IMG/VR virus record: IMGVR_UViG_3300036785_000389
Coordinates: 1-61,782 of that record
Strand: one strand, 5' to 3'
Source of the DNA: a virus
DNA length: 61,782 bases
Within the stretch, counting starts at the first letter, position 1. Each line of letters starts with the position of its first letter. Of this stretch, positions 16,386 through 23,463 are shown in pieces. The notes below the pieces were generated by a model that was not told the origin of the DNA, did no database searches, and worked only from the letters and a program-made list of their open reading frames with translations. The translations under genes and the position numbers were made by a program.

Positions 16386-16577
16386 ATGACCACAAAGAAA
16401 TACCTATCCGCCATCCACAAATTAGGTCTTACGCCATCGGGATCGGCCACCGCCGAGGCGCTAGGTTTGTCGCTTCGCCAGATACAGCGCATCGCTGCCG
16501 GGACCGCGCCAGTGCCGGAACCTGTGGCTTTGCTGCTGACCGCCTACTTGCGATTTGGCCTTCCGCCTTGGCGTTAA
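16386..16577 (+). CDS. Helix-turn-helix regulator
   Basis: 63 residues. The central AEALGLSLRQIQRIAAGTAPVP is a Cro/C1-type helix-turn-helix with the typical LGLSxRQIQR recognition segment. AAAGGG lies upstream of the ATG. Such single-domain HTH proteins are common in alphaproteobacterial prophages. Targets unknown; the nearest candidate is its own operon. Confidence 0.7.
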   Translation: MTTKKYLSAIHKLGLTPSGSATAEALGLSLRQIQRIAAGTAPVPEPVALLLTAYLRFGLPPWR

Positions 16578-16616
16578 TTCGGTAGAGTAGTTTTCCACAG
16601 GAATCGGGAGAGTTTC

Positions 16617-16988
16617 ATGTATCACGAGGGCGTAACCAACCGGCTTTCCAATGCGCAGCGAAGGTTCCTAATTAAGATGATAGATGGGCCGCATCTCTTT
16701 GTAAACGATGTGGAAACAGGATTATTCAATACGAGACTTTCGCTCTTTCGTGCCCATTTGATCCGCATGTGCGGTCCTGACATGGGAACCATAATTTGTT
16801 CTGGCGCCAAACATTTCTGCCTTACCGACGACGGCCGCCAAGTCGTTTGCTTCGTCTTAGCCGAATATGCTGAGGCTTTGGTTCAAGCAGAATTAGACGG
16901 ATTCCCTTCTGTTAACGAAATCTTAGCACGTCTTTCGTATCGTTCACATGAACGAGGAAAGACCCATGAAACAAAAGAACCAGTTTGA
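16617..16988 (+). CDS. Hypothetical protein
   Basis: 123 soluble residues with a GGGAGAG ribosome-binding site. The N-terminal half (LSNAQRRFLIKMIDGP) looks like a winged-helix or MarR-like start, with a FCLTDDGRQVV strand typical of the wing/C-terminal part of small wHTH proteins. That reading is tentative. It overlaps the next gene by 23 nt. Confidence 0.5.
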   Translation: MYHEGVTNRLSNAQRRFLIKMIDGPHLFVNDVETGLFNTRLSLFRAHLIRMCGPDMGTIICSGAKHFCLTDDGRQVVCFVLAEYAEALVQAELDGFPSVNEILARLSYRSHERGKTHETKEPV

Positions 16989-17169
16989 TATTCTCCCTTG
17001 CGGCTGCCGATTATGCGGATGCTCGTGTCCCGACCACTCCCCAACTCGCCAAGAGTGCGCCTGCCCCTCGCATATCGTCCGATTCTTAGCCGAGGAAGCC
17101 GCCGCCCTTGTGTCCCTGGCGCTGTTCACCGGCATGATAGCGGTTTGGGCGGCTATCTTTTCCTCCTAG
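16966..17169 (+). CDS. Cys-rich small membrane protein
   Basis: 67 residues from the ATG at 16966 (GAGGAAAG upstream). The N-terminal 35 residues contain seven cysteines (CGCRLCGCSC, then CAC), and the C-terminal half is a membrane helix (ALVSLALFTGMIAVWAAIF). The cysteines could bind a metal at the membrane. Its TAG stop shares the tetranucleotide CTAG (17166-17169) with the TAG of the convergent minus-strand gene. Confidence 0.55.
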   Translation: MKQKNQFDILPCGCRLCGCSCPDHSPTRQECACPSHIVRFLAEEAAALVSLALFTGMIAVWAAIFSS

Positions 17170-17381
17170 ATCGCCGGGCGTCCGCTCAACATAACCGGCC
17201 GCTCTTGCTGGCGTCGCATCCTGGCGAGTAGCTTTCCGTCTCTCATTTCAGCGTCGCCAAAAATCAGGACTCCAAATCGTGGAGAGTGGGCCGTAAGAGG
17301 ATAATGGACGCACCACGGAGCGTGGCCGTCGTTATCAACCCCGCACCAATTGCAGCGCAGAATCGGGTTACGAAGCATCAT
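17166..17381 (-). CDS. Small zinc-finger-like protein
   Basis: 71 residues from the ATG at 17381 with AAGGGG upstream. CNWCGVDNDGHAPWCVHYP provides a CxxC...CxxH set suited to a zinc site. It overlaps the end of the previous gene by 14 nt and is the last gene of the minus-strand replication operon. Function unknown. Confidence 0.5.
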   Translation of the reverse strand: MMLRNPILRCNWCGVDNDGHAPWCVHYPLTAHSPRFGVLIFGDAEMRDGKLLARMRRQQERPVMLSGRPAI

Positions 17382-18042
17382 GTTTTTGCCCCTTAAGCGT
17401 TTCCAGTAACGACGGAGAGACGCCGCGCCCCGGATCAATGCCGGCGGCAGCACATTCGCGACTTAATATAGTCTCTGAGGCGCGCAAGTGTGTCTCTCGC
17501 ATGATGCTTTTCGCCTCATCCGCAGCATCTTTTCCCCGCCTATCCCTCGCCAGCCAACCACCCTTTCCGTCGCCGTATTTGTCCTTTAACTCATCATAGG
17601 TCGGTCGGTTTGCTTTGTCCGCTTGCTCTAGCTCGAATAGCTCTCGTTCGGTGAATTGCTGCCGAATACGTTCATCCCGCAACCTATCGTGCTCGACCTT
17701 TTCCGCCTCATTGTCGCAGAACTCTTTAACCTCTGCTGGCGTCGGTAAAAACTTCATTGTCGAGGCTAACCCCGTGCGCGGGTCGGTCGCTAAAATAACA
17801 ATCCATTGGGGATAAATCGACAGAACCGCCGCGACCGCCGCGCAATACATCTCAGGATCGTGGGCCTCATCCTTTCGGTAACAAGCGAACAGGATTCGCG
17901 TTCTCTCTAGGAAAAAGTCCGGGTCTGGTTGGCATTGCGCCGAAACTGAACTCTCCAACTCTTGCTTTTTCGGCAAGACGCCCAGCGGCGCGACTAATGC
18001 TGAGGTCATTGTCTTGAAGTGGTCGCGGTCCTCTCGATCCAT
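17368..18042 (-). CDS. Replication-associated phage protein
   Basis: 224 residues. A compact helical domain at about 45-110 (RTRILFACYRKDEAHDP, AAVAAVLSIYP, FLPTPAEVKEFCD) recurs, from memory, in rhizobial prophages just after DnaT-like genes, where replisome organisers or helicase-loader partners are expected. The rest is a charged, possibly coiled region. AAAGGA sits 9 nt before the ATG at 18042, although that start lies 176 nt inside the upstream gene in another frame. Confidence 0.6.
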   Translation of the reverse strand: MDREDRDHFKTMTSALVAPLGVLPKKQELESSVSAQCQPDPDFFLERTRILFACYRKDEAHDPEMYCAAVAAVLSIYPQWIVILATDPRTGLASTMKFLPTPAEVKEFCDNEAEKVEHDRLRDERIRQQFTERELFELEQADKANRPTYDELKDKYGDGKGGWLARDRRGKDAADEAKSIMRETHLRASETILSRECAAAGIDPGRGVSPSLLETLKGQKHDAS

Positions 18043-18259
18043 TGCCGTTTCCTTTCGCTATCCTACGCAGCCATCCCTTAAACGCCATGCTCCAGTTTGA
18101 CTTGCGGGCTATCTGGCGATTTGAATTTGCTCCTGCCCATAATTTCAAATCCTCAATAGCGTCGTCAATTTGTGTTCTCGTGAGGCCGAGCTTTTTTCCG
18201 TAATCTAGGTCATCGCATGTCGGTTGCCAATCGTGAGGAAGCGATGATCCAGACGCCAT
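17867..18259 (-). CDS. DnaT/replisome-organiser-like protein
   Basis: 130 residues. LPHDWQPTCDDLDYGKKLGL and WAGANSNRQIARKSNW followed by WLRRI match the pattern of the phage DnaT-like domain that helps load helicase. The tail, SISRAAGRLAEKARVGEFSFG then VRLLPKG, also looks conserved. This supports a genuine 176-nt out-of-frame overlap with the next gene rather than a wrong start. Probably part of the replication initiation machinery. Confidence 0.6.
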   Translation of the reverse strand: MASGSSLPHDWQPTCDDLDYGKKLGLTRTQIDDAIEDLKLWAGANSNRQIARKSNWSMAFKGWLRRIAKGNGNGSRGPRPLQDNDLSISRAAGRLAEKARVGEFSFGAMPTRPGLFPRENANPVRLLPKG

Positions 18260-18260
18260 T

Positions 18261-18479
18261 TTATTTCTCCATTCTCTTATTTGTTACAGAAAGTTTACGG
18301 TTTTCAAATGCAATTCTTGCTCGATTTTTATTCAAAATAAAATTCATTTTGCGGTTAAAAGCACCAGGAAAATGTTGCAAACGAGGAATTTCCGTAAAAA
18401 AATAAATAGTTTTCAAGGGTTTAACTTTGTCAAACTCAAGATTTATGCCATGAAATTTCATTGTGATCTGATTCTCCAT
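18261..18479 (-). CDS. Hypothetical basic protein
   Basis: 72 residues from the ATG at 18479; very Lys/Asn/Phe-rich and more AT-rich than its neighbours, which suggests recent acquisition. No motif recognised. The frame extends upstream into the structured RNA region, and the hairpin at 18497-18526 argues against the longer start. The gene lies 1 nt upstream of the DnaT-like gene. Confidence 0.45.
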   Translation of the reverse strand: MENQITMKFHGINLEFDKVKPLKTIYFFTEIPRLQHFPGAFNRKMNFILNKNRARIAFENRKLSVTNKRMEK

Positions 18480-18496
18480 AGCTGCCGCTTTTCCCC

Positions 18497-18912
18497 CTTG
18501 GTATAGGCTCACGCCTATGGACCAAGCCCTCACGACAAGGGCGTAATGGGGTACTAAATTGTCCCCGGCCCGGCTTAATAAGGCCCCGGACCATTTCTAC
18601 GGCTCGTCAGTTCCGTAGAACCTTGGTAGGCCCACGCGGCTTTCACCGCGCCAAGGTGCTAGTTGCCAATACTACAGGCAGAGCCAGCAATTTGTTTTCT
18701 GAGGGTAGGAGACGCCCCAGCCCGTCGCCACATTGCGATCACCGTGGTCATAGCTCGATCGGCTATTAGGCCGGGCTGGCAGGGGCTTGGGTCTTGACCT
18801 GGAGGTAAAGTGAATGTAAATCACATTTACTTCCTTCGTTCCGCAGCCTTGCCAAAGACCTTGCGGACATCGCCCGGCCGGGATCGCATCTCGCGCCGGG
18901 CTTCTCTTTTTT
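18497..18912 (+). ncRNA. Candidate large structured non-coding RNA
   Basis: Over 415 nt without a credible reading frame there are at least nine stem-loops. They include 18497-18508/18513-18526 (two 6-bp helices, TCAC loop), 18595-18602/18613-18620 (8 bp perfect), 18621-18626/18651-18656 enclosing 18635-18639/18646-18650, and a three-way junction closed by 18714-18724/18772-18786 with arms 18728-18731/18744-18747 and 18750-18754/18762-18766. A 13-bp stem follows at 18801-18813/18821-18834. The last hairpin is followed by a U-tract only in the plus orientation. A weak promoter candidate (TTAACT, 17 nt, TATGCC) lies at 18421-18449. If read as minus it would instead be a leader of the 18479 gene. 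Confidence 0.55.
18872..18912 (+). terminator. Rho-independent terminator of the structured RNA
   Basis: GCCCGGC (18872-18878) pairs with GCCGGGC (18895-18901). Inside, CGGGA pairs with TCTCG, leaving a 5-nt loop, and TTCTCTTTTTT follows directly. This is the clearest intrinsic terminator in the window, and it works in the plus direction although all adjacent genes are on the minus strand. Confidence 0.8.
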
Positions 18913-18975
18913 AACGCTAAAATGACAACATTTCCAAGACCATACAGATAGATGTTATTTGTTGATTTCCTACTA

Positions 18976-19191
18976 TCAGTTGATTTTAGGCGGTTCCCGG
19001 TCTTTACAGTCGCCGCAGCACCACCACATCAGCAATGACCATTGGCCGTGAACCGGACCAAGATCGCCCACAAAACGCCAGCCATTCGATAGCGCCATAA
19101 TCACTAGGCGATGTGCCACGAACGCGAAAATTCCGCGCGTAGGACTTTCTAATCGACTAGGCACAAGCGGCCTCACGAGCAAACAGGTCAT
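18976..19191 (-). CDS. Small Trp/Cys-rich protein
   Basis: Up to 71 residues; the C-terminal 45 (NGWRFVGDLGPVHGQW, then a MWWCCGDC cysteine cluster) are protein-like and recall small phage proteins that follow methylase genes. The start is uncertain: ATG at 19191 overlaps the methyltransferase by 35 nt, and ATG at 19098 gives only 40 residues. The cysteines may bind metal. Confidence 0.45.
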   Translation of the reverse strand: MTCLLVRPLVPSRLESPTRGIFAFVAHRLVIMALSNGWRFVGDLGPVHGQWSLLMWWCCGDCKDREPPKIN

Positions 19192-20050
19192 CTTGTCGGT
19201 CCTGGGCGTCCAGATAACGGCAGGCTTGGCGCCAATAACTCTCTTTCAGCTCTACGCCGATAAACCGGCGCTTTAATTTCAGGCTCGATACACCTTCGCT
19301 TCCGATGCCCATGAATGGCGACAAAACGACATCTCCGGCGTTGCTCCACATAATCAATGCGCGTTCGATAACGTCGAGCTGCAGGGGGCAAAGGTGGCGT
19401 TCGTCGTTTTTCTCACGCGCCAGTTTGACGTTTAGAACGTTGGATTGTTGCACAGTCATCCAAACCGGAGACGCCCACTCCTGCCATTGATCGAGGGGAA
19501 AATCTTGCGGGGTGTGATTGATAGGGTCGGGGTTGTCGCCTGGCTTGATGAATGTCAGCAAATAGTCAGGCATTCCACCGCGCGATTTGCTGCTGTCTTT
19601 TTGCAGTTGCTTGTAAAGCAAGCCAACGTGCTTAGTACGGGTCATTTCGACAACCGGACATTTCCAGATTGTCCGGCGCCCATGATAAATCCATCCAGCA
19701 TCTTCATGGGCGCGAATAATCTGGCCGCTGAAATCCTTAATCCCAACCGCGCCGTCTTTCCATTTTGTCATCGGCAGGTCGGAACAATGCACGGCGGTTA
19801 GCCGTCCAGGCATTGTCACTCGTAGTTTTTCCCGCACTAAAAAAGCATAGTGCTCGGAAAATTCTTCATCCGTGCTGTTGCCCATATCCGCCGCTCCTTC
19901 GGAATAAACAAAAAGAGATCCGAACGGCGGAGAATAGACCGAAAATCCAACGCTATCCTGCGGCAACTGGCTAACAACATCGACGCAATCACCGTTAATG
20001 GATTGATAATTATTGCCGTGCGATTCGTTTAAGCAGCGGATTTTATCCAT
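19157..20050 (-). CDS. Site-specific DNA methyltransferase (N4/N6 amino type)
   Basis: 297 residues. The catalytic SPPF motif is at 40-43 and the AdoMet-binding region SPFMGIGSEG at 244-253, preceded by HLCPLQLDVIERAL. The order, catalytic motif first, is that of beta-class amino-methyltransferases; SPPF rather than DPPY favours N4-cytosine but does not prove it. It overlaps the helicase gene by 22 nt, and no endonuclease lies nearby. It is probably an orphan phage methyltransferase that protects its own DNA or alters methylation-dependent transcription, interesting beside the GcrA-like gene. Confidence 0.85.
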   Translation of the reverse strand: MDKIRCLNESHGNNYQSINGDCVDVVSQLPQDSVGFSVYSPPFGSLFVYSEGAADMGNSTDEEFSEHYAFLVREKLRVTMPGRLTAVHCSDLPMTKWKDGAVGIKDFSGQIIRAHEDAGWIYHGRRTIWKCPVVEMTRTKHVGLLYKQLQKDSSKSRGGMPDYLLTFIKPGDNPDPINHTPQDFPLDQWQEWASPVWMTVQQSNVLNVKLAREKNDERHLCPLQLDVIERALIMWSNAGDVVLSPFMGIGSEGVSSLKLKRRFIGVELKESYWRQACRYLDAQDRQDDLFAREAACA

Positions 20051-21417
20051 TGGACAAGCCTTGCAGTATGAGTGGGGTTGTACGGGATTTTACGATCAAC
20101 GATATGGCCGGTCGCACGCAACATGGCGGAGCGCATTGCCTTCTTCATCGAGGTGTGGTCGCCGGCCTTGCGATCGATGACGCGACCGATTGTATCCTCG
20201 CCTTCGGCAACAATCAGGTGAACGTTGACGTGCTTTTTCTGACCAAATCGCCAGCACCGACGAACAGCTTGGTAATAAGTCTCGTAGCTGTACGATCGAC
20301 CGACAAACGCCATGTTAGCGCAATGCGACCAATCAAGACCGAATCCACACATCGACGGCTTGGCGATGAGATGTGTAGCTTTTCCGGTTGCAAATGCCTC
20401 TAGCTTTTCTTCTTTTTCATCTATCGTTTGCGATCCTCTAATTTCAATCGCGCTAGGAATAGCCCGTTTTAGAGCATCAGCCTCATAGTCGGTATCGCAC
20501 CAAATCAGCCACGGTTTTTTGTCCACAAGAGAAGCGGCCATTTCTGCCCGCGCTTCGCTCGTTTGTCGTTTCACGTCATGCAGAGTGGTTGCGGACATAA
20601 TCGGCGCGCCAAACATATCGGCCAGTTCGCGGTCTATGCGGCTGTCTTTTGCCTTGTGCCGATGAACCGTAAATGGTGGCAAAATAAAGCCTTTGTCATC
20701 CGCAATTTTATTGGTGAGGTCTGACGGCTTCTCGGCCATCCTCGCCCAAGACGCCATCCAATCCCAAAACGCCGTGACGGCATGGCCCTTTAATCGCCAT
20801 TGCTGACTTGCGGTTGACGTATCGTTGATGAAAAACCGCGATAGCATTTCGACCGCCGCCATGATTTCAAGAAACTCTCCATAGTTTCCCAATTCCATGT
20901 GATCGTTCGGCGCTGGCGTCGCCGTCGCCACCAACTTGAACCTATGCCCACGGAACGCATCGATTAACGATCGCGTCGTTTTTCCGGTGAAAGATTTAAG
21001 GATTGATGCCTCATCCAAAGACACAATCCCAAATGCAAAAGGATCGAGCTTATCTACGCGGTCATAGTTGCAAATGTTGATGCCCGGTCCCGCGTCTGAT
21101 TGTTCTCGGATGATCCTAGCCTCATAACCCCATCGATCCGCGCGTCGTTTTGTCTGACCCGCAACAGCGAGCGGCGTTAGAATAAGGGCTTTATCGTTCG
21201 TGACCTCAATTGCTTTTTGACACCATTCTAATTGCACTTCGGTCTTGCCAAGTCCGGTATCCAGAAAACAACCGGAAGCACCAGATCGTAGAGAAAAATC
21301 AACGCAATGATTTTGAAACGGAAAAAGGTGAGCAGCTAAGTTACTGACTCGCTCTAATCCTCGGCCTTTTGCCTTAATGGCTTTACTCTGCAAAAACGTT
21401 TGATAATCCTTATTCAT
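20029..21417 (-). CDS. SNF2-like superfamily 2 helicase
   Basis: 462 residues with Walker A DTGLGKT (53-59), motif II LDEAS (134-138), motif III ATATPAP (165-171) and a C-terminal motif VI QAVRRCWRFGQ. This organisation matches phage SNF2-type DEAD-like translocases, which remodel or unwind DNA during replication and recombination. It overlaps RusA-like and methyltransferase genes in one minus-strand operon. The start at 21417 overlaps the RusA stop as ATGA. Confidence 0.85.
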   Translation of the reverse strand: MNKDYQTFLQSKAIKAKGRGLERVSNLAAHLFPFQNHCVDFSLRSGASGCFLDTGLGKTEVQLEWCQKAIEVTNDKALILTPLAVAGQTKRRADRWGYEARIIREQSDAGPGINICNYDRVDKLDPFAFGIVSLDEASILKSFTGKTTRSLIDAFRGHRFKLVATATPAPNDHMELGNYGEFLEIMAAVEMLSRFFINDTSTASQQWRLKGHAVTAFWDWMASWARMAEKPSDLTNKIADDKGFILPPFTVHRHKAKDSRIDRELADMFGAPIMSATTLHDVKRQTSEARAEMAASLVDKKPWLIWCDTDYEADALKRAIPSAIEIRGSQTIDEKEEKLEAFATGKATHLIAKPSMCGFGLDWSHCANMAFVGRSYSYETYYQAVRRCWRFGQKKHVNVHLIVAEGEDTIGRVIDRKAGDHTSMKKAMRSAMLRATGHIVDRKIPYNPTHTARLVQWIKSAA

Positions 21418-21773
21418 TCTATCCCCGCCCGTTCAATCATGACCATCAACGCTGGTCCTTGAGTAACCCACCGCGCCGACAACATTTCGCAGAGATAATC
21501 ATCTTCAACAATACCGAGCGAAACGAGCAAATCAGAAATTGCTTTAAAACCGAAATTGTCGAGGTCCCTTCGGCGCCGATCGGGGCGTAACAGTTGCACC
21601 GACATTTTATAGCGTCCGGTGATATGTTTCCCGCCGACTTGCGCCTTTGCTTCCCATCCGGAGGATTTCAGCCACTCTCGATACTCGTTTGACTTATGAG
21701 GTCTGCCGCCGCGATCAGACCGCCAGATTCGGTTTACGCTTGGCGGTAATTTCGTGAAGATAAGCTCAATCAT
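21414..21773 (-). CDS. rusA: RusA-like Holliday junction resolvase
   Basis: 119 residues from the ATG at 21773, which overlaps the previous stop as ATGA. The family pattern is present: LPPSVNRIWR at the start, RPDRRRRDLDN with its acidic residues and AISDLLVSLGIVEDD. The aspartates of DLDN and EDD correspond to the metal-binding catalytic set of RusA. It would resolve branched DNA during replication and Bet-driven recombination. Confidence 0.8.
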   Translation of the reverse strand: MIELIFTKLPPSVNRIWRSDRGGRPHKSNEYREWLKSSGWEAKAQVGGKHITGRYKMSVQLLRPDRRRRDLDNFGFKAISDLLVSLGIVEDDYLCEMLSARWVTQGPALMVMIERAGIE

Positions 21774-22039
21774 TTGTGGTACGCGCGGCGAGAATGCGTC
21801 GAGCAATAAGGACGCCCTTCGTTCAAATCCGCATCGCCACCGCAATAGAAATAGTCGCCCGGTACGTCGCCCACGACCCACCGACAGTCTTTCGGACCAA
21901 GATCGAATATCGTCTTGCGTTGTTCTATAGGAATCATAGCGTCGGATATTTCCGGCGCCGGCAAAGGTCTAGGCTCCATATGTAAATCTGGCCGCTGTCC
22001 GCTCCATGCGAACGTCTTTCTAAATGGCGTTTTGTTCAT
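21770..22039 (-). CDS. GcrA C-terminal-domain-like protein
   Basis: 89 residues. The last 50 (FDLGPKDCRWVVGD, YFYCGG, PYCSTHSRRAY) match the zinc-containing C-terminal domain of GcrA, the alphaproteobacterial cell-cycle activator that contacts sigma-70. The N-terminal helix-turn-helix that reads methylated GANTC in GcrA is absent. By inference it could bind sigma-70 region 2 and either redirect or block GcrA-dependent transcription. Linked by ATGA overlaps to the Cro-like and RusA-like genes, so expressed early. Confidence 0.75.
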   Translation of the reverse strand: MNKTPFRKTFAWSGQRPDLHMEPRPLPAPEISDAMIPIEQRKTIFDLGPKDCRWVVGDVPGDYFYCGGDADLNEGRPYCSTHSRRAYHK

Positions 22040-22236
22040 GACGCGCGCTTTCTCTCAATCGGATAAATATCGGGGCGCAATTGGTGACGGCTGATTCCGC
22101 TAACAGCCTCGACTTTCAGTACGTGCGCGGGGGGCACCCTGACCCAATCGGACACCGCCTGCGGCGAAATATCGAGCGCCCGCGCTATCTTTGATGCGAG
22201 GCCGCGAGTGGTCCTGATTTTTTCTATTCCTGTCAT
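22036..22236 (-). CDS. YdaS/Cro-like transcriptional regulator
   Basis: 66 residues with SKIARALDISPQAVSDWVRVPP followed by VEAVSGISRHQLRPDIYP, the pattern of the YdaS/Cro helix-turn-helix family. It is the first gene of the minus-strand early operon and is divergent from the Bet operon, the usual place for a phage Cro-type regulator. No CI-type repressor gene is adjacent. Confidence 0.85.
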   Translation of the reverse strand: MTGIEKIRTTRGLASKIARALDISPQAVSDWVRVPPAHVLKVEAVSGISRHQLRPDIYPIERKRAS

Positions 22237-22327
22237 GCGCCGTATTTGGCATATATTTTATTGCAAGTAAAGCTTGATTTTCGTTTTGGGTCGTGCTTAA
22301 TTCAATCTCTGTAATTTTCAGCTCACC
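22237..22327. promoter_or_regulatory. Divergent early control region
   Basis: This AT-rich gap separates the Cro-like gene (minus) and the Bet operon (plus). A weak plus promoter candidate is TTGATT (22274-22279), 17 nt, TTAATT (22297-22302). CAAG-N5-CTTG (22264-22276) is a short inverted repeat that could be an operator. No strong minus promoter was found. The assignment is positional. Confidence 0.4.
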
Positions 22328-22477
22328 ATGAGATTGACCACTATGATCGTCCATCCCCACATAACCCTAGGCGAACGCATCACGATTGCCGTTTGCATAG
22401 TCTTAGCTATCAGCGGATCGTTCTTGCTGGCGGCTACGGCGAGCTTGATTGGTATCGGCGCTTTGGTGTTTCCATAA
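22328..22477 (+). CDS. 49-residue membrane protein at head of the Bet operon
   Basis: An ATG at 22328 (alternative 22343) opens a frame of 49 residues with a polar start and one long membrane segment (IAVCIVLAISGSFLLAATAS). It ends 17 nt before the next gene. No strong ribosome-binding site. Function unknown; first gene of the rightward early operon. Confidence 0.45.
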   Translation: MRLTTMIVHPHITLGERITIAVCIVLAISGSFLLAATASLIGIGALVFP

Positions 22478-22494
22478 ATCAAAGGACATTAGAA

Positions 22495-23463
22495 ATGGCG
22501 GATCAATTTGCGTGGTACAAAGAAGCCATTGATGGAAGGCGCGGCGATATAACTGACGAACCAATGTCAGGATTTTATCGTAATCGTCGTAGGGGGCAAC
22601 AAGCAGAGGCCATCGCATATTGGCGCGATACTAAAAACGGAAATCTGCGATGCCAAATCGATGGCGAAGATGTCGATGAAATGCGAGCGCGAGAAACTTG
22701 GCCCTTCGCGAGCAAAGAGCCTATCGCTCACGAAATGTTCAAGGCCAAGATGTCCACAGGAAAATGGCCCGATATGGACGATGCTGCATTTTCCACATTG
22801 CCGCTTTCCCGCGAAGTAGTCGGCGGAAATAATCCTCCCGCCGATTCTCTCGATATTTTGAGAGAGCAAATTGAATCTGCAAAAGCGGGCGCGGTTGATT
22901 ATTCCAAAATCAGTGACGATCAAACCGCCGCGAAAGCACAGTCCCTTCGCTCTCGATTATTGGAATTGAGCGGGAGCGCCGATAAAAAAAGAGAGGCAGA
23001 AAAACGCCCTCATTTCGAGGCCGGCAAAGCCGTTGATGAGAAATGGCAGCCGCTCGTTAAAATGGCAAAGGCGGCGGCAGACAGTATCAGGTCAGCCCTA
23101 AGTGCCTGGGAAACCGAAAAGGACCGAAAAACTAGGGAGGTTTTCAGGCTTGCCGAGGAGGCCCGTAGGAAGGCCGAGGATGAGGCAAAAGCCGCCGAGG
23201 CGGCAGGACTACCAGCCGCCCCCATTCCGCCGCCCGTAGCGCCTCCTGTGCAAGTCTCCGCCCCTATTAAAGGGGCTTATGGCCGGGCTGGAAGCGTCAA
23301 ACAAATCAAGGTCGCCGTCATAACCGACCAAGCTAAGGTCTATGAGACATTCAAAGACAGGCCAGAAGTGATTGAATTACTTAGAAAATTATCACAAAAA
23401 GCCATTGATGACGGCTATGATGTGCCTGGAATAACGGTTGATCTGCAAAGGAAGGTGTCATGA
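22495..23463 (+). CDS. Phage protein of the Bet operon, coiled-coil
   Basis: 322 residues from the ATG at 22495 (AAAGGA upstream). The middle (VVGGNNPPADSL, KAQSLRSRLLELSGSADKKRE, GKAVDEKWQPLVKMAKAAAD, then a charged coiled-coil) and the C-terminal GAYGRAGSVKQIKVAVITD form a pattern often seen beside RecT/Bet genes in rhizobial phages (DUF1351-like). It overlaps bet by ATGA. Probably assists recombination; no nuclease motif is evident. Confidence 0.6.
   Translation: MADQFAWYKEAIDGRRGDITDEPMSGFYRNRRRGQQAEAIAYWRDTKNGNLRCQIDGEDVDEMRARETWPFASKEPIAHEMFKAKMSTGKWPDMDDAAFSTLPLSREVVGGNNPPADSLDILREQIESAKAGAVDYSKISDDQTAAKAQSLRSRLLELSGSADKKREAEKRPHFEAGKAVDEKWQPLVKMAKAAADSIRSALSAWETEKDRKTREVFRLAEEARRKAEDEAKAAEAAGLPAAPIPPPVAPPVQVSAPIKGAYGRAGSVKQIKVAVITDQAKVYETFKDRPEVIELLRKLSQKAIDDGYDVPGITVDLQRKVS

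Noticed and set aside
18261-18533. Longer 90-residue form of the hypothetical gene
   Set aside because: The extra N-terminus is the antisense of the perfect hairpin at 18497-18526, so it is RNA structure rather than protein.
22100-22360. 86-residue frame over the Cro-like gene as a second regulator
   Set aside because: It lies in another frame over the YdaS/Cro-like gene, without a motif or ribosome-binding site.
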